The notes beneath the pieces are model-generated. The model was not told where the DNA came from and made no database searches. It saw nothing but the letters and a program-made list of their open reading frames with translations. A stretch of 64,000 nt of DNA from Clostridia bacterium (lineage in GTDB: Bacteria; Bacillota; Clostridia; Christensenellales; UMGS416), in contig JAFGUF010000038.1 in assembly GCA_016938675.1 (NCBI GenBank), positions 1 through 64,000 on the forward strand, in the 5' to 3' direction. The first letter of the stretch is position 1, and each line of letters starts with the position of its first letter. Positions 61,364 to 64,000 of the stretch are shown here, in pieces. The position numbers and the translations under genes are program-made.

Positions 61364-61476
61364 AACTCCCCCTAATTATCTAAATAGAGATATTATTACA
61401 TATTTACACTTATTATAGCATAAATTAACAATCATCTGCGATAATTAAAAAAAATACAAAAAATATTCACCCCTTC

Positions 61477-62670
61477 TTAAATGGCCCCGTCCGGAATCCC
61501 ATCCTTCCACCAAATATTGATTTCACCCGTTCCAACCTTCTTCGCTCCCGCTTCGCTGGCCAAGCTCAGCGCCTTTTTGAACCCCGTATCGAATCCGTTA
61601 CGCACCCGCGCCACCTTGGCCAATACATTAATATAAAGCCGCTTCAGCGCCTCGCCGCTTGGCACGTTCCCGCTCTTTAAATCATTGTCGAGCACTGCCG
61701 CGCCCATCTCCGATATCGTCGAAAGGTAATTTAATAGCTGCTTCACCTGCTTGAAGTTCGCGTCCAGATTCGCCTCCCATGTGATGTACTCAAGCGGCGG
61801 CTCCTCCTGCGTCGCCCGCGCGTAGAAGTTCCCCGCGTCGAAGTAATATTCCCCCGTGCGCTTATCATATGTCAGTGCGCTCTGGCTGCCCGATAGCGTC
61901 GGGTTGGCGTGGGTATCGAGTATTTTGGATATCTGTGCCGTCCGCACTTCCAGCTCCGATATTATGCTGTCCACGTCCATGTAATCATCCGTGCCGTACA
62001 CGCTGTCTGATGTCACCACGTTATGAACCGGCACCACCGCGAAGTCCGATAGCCCCGTCGGCACGTCCTTTTCCTCCAGCACCTGCCTGCCGATTACGCC
62101 GCTCTTCATCTCGAATACCTTCTTGGTGTAGCTGCCTTTGCTGTGCACATATGCGTTCAGGTAATTCTTCGCCCTGCCGATGTTATCCTCCGCCTCGCTC
62201 ACCCATGCCAGCACATAATGCCTCACCTTTTTGCGGTCGTCTTCCTCCACCACGGTGTATAGGTACTCCGGCGATGATATGTTTATGCGCCCCTGCCCGT
62301 CTTCAATGTCCACCTTGTATACTGCCGTGCCGTATCGGGACGCGTCAATAGCCCCCTGGTAGCCGATGCTTGTAATCTCGCTTTTCTCCGCAATGCTTCT
62401 CACGTTGTCGGAGAATTCCGGCGGCTCCTGGAATAAAAAATCAGCCGTTTTCAGGCTGATCTTCTTCTGGTAATTCAGTATCACCGGGTAGCTGATGACT
62501 TCCGCCGTGCTGCCCGTCACTTTTTCTATGCGGCGCCACTGCTCGTTGTATGCTTCCATGTGGCGGTTGTCGAATATTCTTTTGTTTTCGGCGTATCTAT
62601 TCAGGCGTGCGCGTTCGCACATGGGCGGGAATTCCTCGCCTTTTTTCAGCCATTCCATGTTGTTGAGCAT
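61477..62670 (-). CDS. Phage portal protein, SPP1 gp6-like
   Basis: A 397-residue portal. EFPPMCERARLNRYAENKRI, ISYPVILNYQKKISLKTADF and VYGTDDYMDVDSIISELEVR are in SPP1 gp6-family order, with LDTHANPTLSGSQSAL later. Portals form the twelve-part ring through which DNA is packaged and ejected. The start at 62670 follows AGGGGAAAAG. No terminase gene lies upstream: the frame simply runs out into an intergenic region. Confidence 0.85.
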   Translation of the reverse strand: MLNNMEWLKKGEEFPPMCERARLNRYAENKRIFDNRHMEAYNEQWRRIEKVTGSTAEVISYPVILNYQKKISLKTADFLFQEPPEFSDNVRSIAEKSEITSIGYQGAIDASRYGTAVYKVDIEDGQGRINISSPEYLYTVVEEDDRKKVRHYVLAWVSEAEDNIGRAKNYLNAYVHSKGSYTKKVFEMKSGVIGRQVLEEKDVPTGLSDFAVVPVHNVVTSDSVYGTDDYMDVDSIISELEVRTAQISKILDTHANPTLSGSQSALTYDKRTGEYYFDAGNFYARATQEEPPLEYITWEANLDANFKQVKQLLNYLSTISEMGAAVLDNDLKSGNVPSGEALKRLYINVLAKVARVRNGFDTGFKKALSLASEAGAKKVGTGEINIWWKDGIPDGAI

Positions 62671-63062
62671 GTTTCTTTTCCCCTTTTGCCTCTTTTTGCC
62701 TAGTTGTCTATATTGGCATTTTACTTTGTTTGCGGGGGACATAGTAGGACATGGTTTTTAGGGAAGAGGTTTTTCTTGTGGCTTGAAGTTTTTAATTTCA
62801 TCATAAAAGTTCATCTTGAAGATATTTTTTTGTTGAAGCATGCTACATTCTAGCATTATTTGTATATAAATACATTTTTCTGTTGCTACTCTCCTTTGCT
62901 GCTGGTATAATAATAGTATACTTTTTTAAATATTCTTCATAAACTATGCGGTTCTATCTGTACTTGAAAGTACATAATTAATACATTATAATGTAACGAT
63001 ATTTAGTTGACTTGTATTTATAATTCCAATATAAAAAACATAAAGAAATTGAGGGAGAATTA
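62671..63062. other. Right boundary of the phage block; no terminase
   Basis: A 392-bp gap without a gene. A 27-codon minus-strand frame (62758-62841) reads MLQQKNIFKMNFYDEIKNF and stops soon after; the last part is weakly like the N-terminus of some Firmicutes NUDIX proteins and may be a scar of a deleted gene. The right part carries the promoter of the plus-strand radical SAM gene. Confidence 0.5.
63007..63035 (+). promoter_or_regulatory. Promoter of the right-end radical SAM gene
   Basis: TTGACT (63007-63012) and TATAAA (63030-63035) with a 17-bp spacer, 28 bp before the ATG. Confidence 0.75.
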
Positions 63063-64000
63063 ATGAACGTTCTACTCGTTGAGCCTTCTTATAAAAATAA
63101 ATATCCTCCAATGGGGCTTATGAAAATAAGCAAATACCATAAAGTGCGGGGCGATATAGTAATTTTTTATAAAGGTGAAATGGATAAGGATAAATTTTGC
63201 AATTACAAATTTGATAGAATTTATATTACTACTTTGTTTACATTTAATTATAAACAAACAGTTAAAACAATCAAGTACTATGAAAATTTATTACCAGCAA
63301 GCCAAATATATATTGGTGGTATTATGACTACATTGCTAAATAAAAGACTTTGCGGCGAAATAAATAATAAAATTAATATTATAACTGGACTATTAACTGA
63401 TAGTAGCAAAATAGGATTTGCTGATAAAGTTAATATTGATACGTTGCCATTAGACTATTCAATATTAGATTTGGTAGAGTATAAATATCCAAGTGGCGAT
63501 AATTATTTTGCATACATTACCAGAGGATGTACAAATAAGTGCAAGTTTTGTGCTGTTCCTATACTTGAACCTAATTTTTGTCTAACAAATAATATTAAAG
63601 GACAAATAAAAAATATAAAAGAAGAATATGGCGAAAAGCAAAACCTGCTTTTACTGGATAACAATATACTTAGTTTGGAAATAAATGATTTATCTGATGT
63701 TGTAAATGACATATATGAATTAGGATTTGATAAGAAAACAAAGTTTTATTTAGAATTACCTTTTAATGAGTATATGAAAAAATTGAAGAAATCTAAAAAC
63801 GATGGCTATACTTTTGATAACATTCTTAATGAACTAATAATATATTTAAAACAAAAACAAAGCATACAAAAATCTAAAATTTACGACCAAAAATATAAAG
63901 AAATACTGTCAGATCTAGAATCTACTGACGATAAGTATTTAGTAATTGAAAAGAATGAAAATATACTTCGTGAAATATTGACGTATTATCATAGACCATC
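63063..64000 (+). CDS. Radical SAM protein with N-terminal B12-binding-like region (partial)
   Basis: The frame is open from ATG at 63063 to the end of the window (312 codons) and is cut by it. The N-terminus VLLVEPSYKNKYPPMGLMKI resembles the start of B12-binding-like domains joined to radical SAM enzymes. The cluster motif CTNKCKFC (Cys156, Cys160, Cys163) follows YITRG, and LLLLDNNIL fits the next strand. GAGGGAG precedes the ATG and a good promoter lies upstream. The gene is AT-rich. Substrate and partners lie outside the window. Confidence 0.8.
   Translation, partial: MNVLLVEPSYKNKYPPMGLMKISKYHKVRGDIVIFYKGEMDKDKFCNYKFDRIYITTLFTFNYKQTVKTIKYYENLLPASQIYIGGIMTTLLNKRLCGEINNKINIITGLLTDSSKIGFADKVNIDTLPLDYSILDLVEYKYPSGDNYFAYITRGCTNKCKFCAVPILEPNFCLTNNIKGQIKNIKEEYGEKQNLLLLDNNILSLEINDLSDVVNDIYELGFDKKTKFYLELPFNEYMKKLKKSKNDGYTFDNILNELIIYLKQKQSIQKSKIYDQKYKEILSDLESTDDKYLVIEKNENILREILTYYHRP

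Larger units (their letters stand above)
42310..62670 (-). mobile_element. Phage-derived virion locus without terminase or early genes
   Basis: About 20 kb on one strand holds a siphovirus-type head-tail-lysis gene order: portal, scaffold, coat, connectors, tail terminator, major tail protein, gpG/GT, tape measure, Dit, baseplate, holin, endolysin. Terminase, integrase, repressor, replication and packaging genes are absent from the window, and the DNA upstream of the portal is non-phage. Five cargo genes and several host-type repeats interrupt it. No attachment-site duplication was found. Confidence 0.85.

Noticed and set aside
42310-62750. Attachment-site direct repeats at the ends of the phage block
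   Set aside because: No shared stretch long enough to be convincing was found between the two edges by eye, and no integrase is present.
62671-63062. Terminase gene remnant upstream of the portal gene
   Set aside because: Frames in this gap show no Walker motif or nuclease-domain pattern; only a short unrelated frame is present.

Overview
The window looks like a chromosome segment of an uncultured or gut-type member of the Clostridia. The evidence is strong AAGGAG-type ribosome binding sites, a mid-to-low G+C content, a TPP-riboswitch-controlled ThiT, a TM1266-type hydrogenase-system regulator, many small lipoproteins with a C-terminal membrane anchor, and intergenic hairpin repeats of a kind I associate with gut Firmicutes. 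No species can be named from the sequence alone.

Left part (1-22,300). A minus-strand ExbB/ExbD-like motor operon (972-2625) is followed by plus-strand genes for a leucine-rich-repeat lipoprotein, a PepSY-like anchored protein, a double GNAT acetyltransferase and a CDP-alcohol phosphatidyltransferase. From 7,453 to 14,689 lies an expanded cluster: four paralogous membrane-anchored proteins interleaved with two LppM-like lipoproteins and the 3' remnant of a third. The first two anchored proteins keep an HEYGHH zinc-protease motif; the last two have lost it. A TetR-flavodoxin-FMN-binding operon with a clear promoter and operator follows, then a minus-strand M6 protease, a SUFU-domain gene and two inositol-monophosphatase genes.

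Middle part (22,300-42,260). Single genes and small operons: an XRE-cupin regulator with its own palindromic operator region, decayed surface-protein and lipoprotein fragments, an AlkD-like gene, an ArsR/DUF2087 pair, an MqsR-like toxin with a probable AUC start beside a zinc-finger/HTH/Panacea antitoxin, thiT with its riboswitch and attenuator, a DUF2971 gene, a triplicated small anchored protein, truA, ppa, and a lipoprotein gene interrupted by an in-frame stop.

Right part (42,310-62,670, all minus strand). A phage-derived morphogenesis block: SPP1-type portal, scaffold, P22-type coat, connectors, gp10-like protein, tail terminator, major tail protein, gpG/gpGT frameshift chaperone, a very small tape-measure protein, Dit, two C1q-tipped baseplate proteins, holin and a two-PG-binding-domain endolysin. 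No terminase, integrase, repressor or replication gene is present. Host-like cargo genes are inserted between the virion genes, some with their own promoters: a TPR/coiled-coil membrane protein, a radical SAM enzyme, an anchored protein, a broken SH3 protein and a lipoprotein. Host intergenic repeats have invaded the block. This suggests an old, resident or domesticated particle locus rather than a live prophage. The window ends in the 5' part of a second, plus-strand radical SAM gene (63,063 onward).

The best candidates for an undescribed system are the active/inactive protease-like paralogue cluster and the terminase-less particle locus with its cargo.
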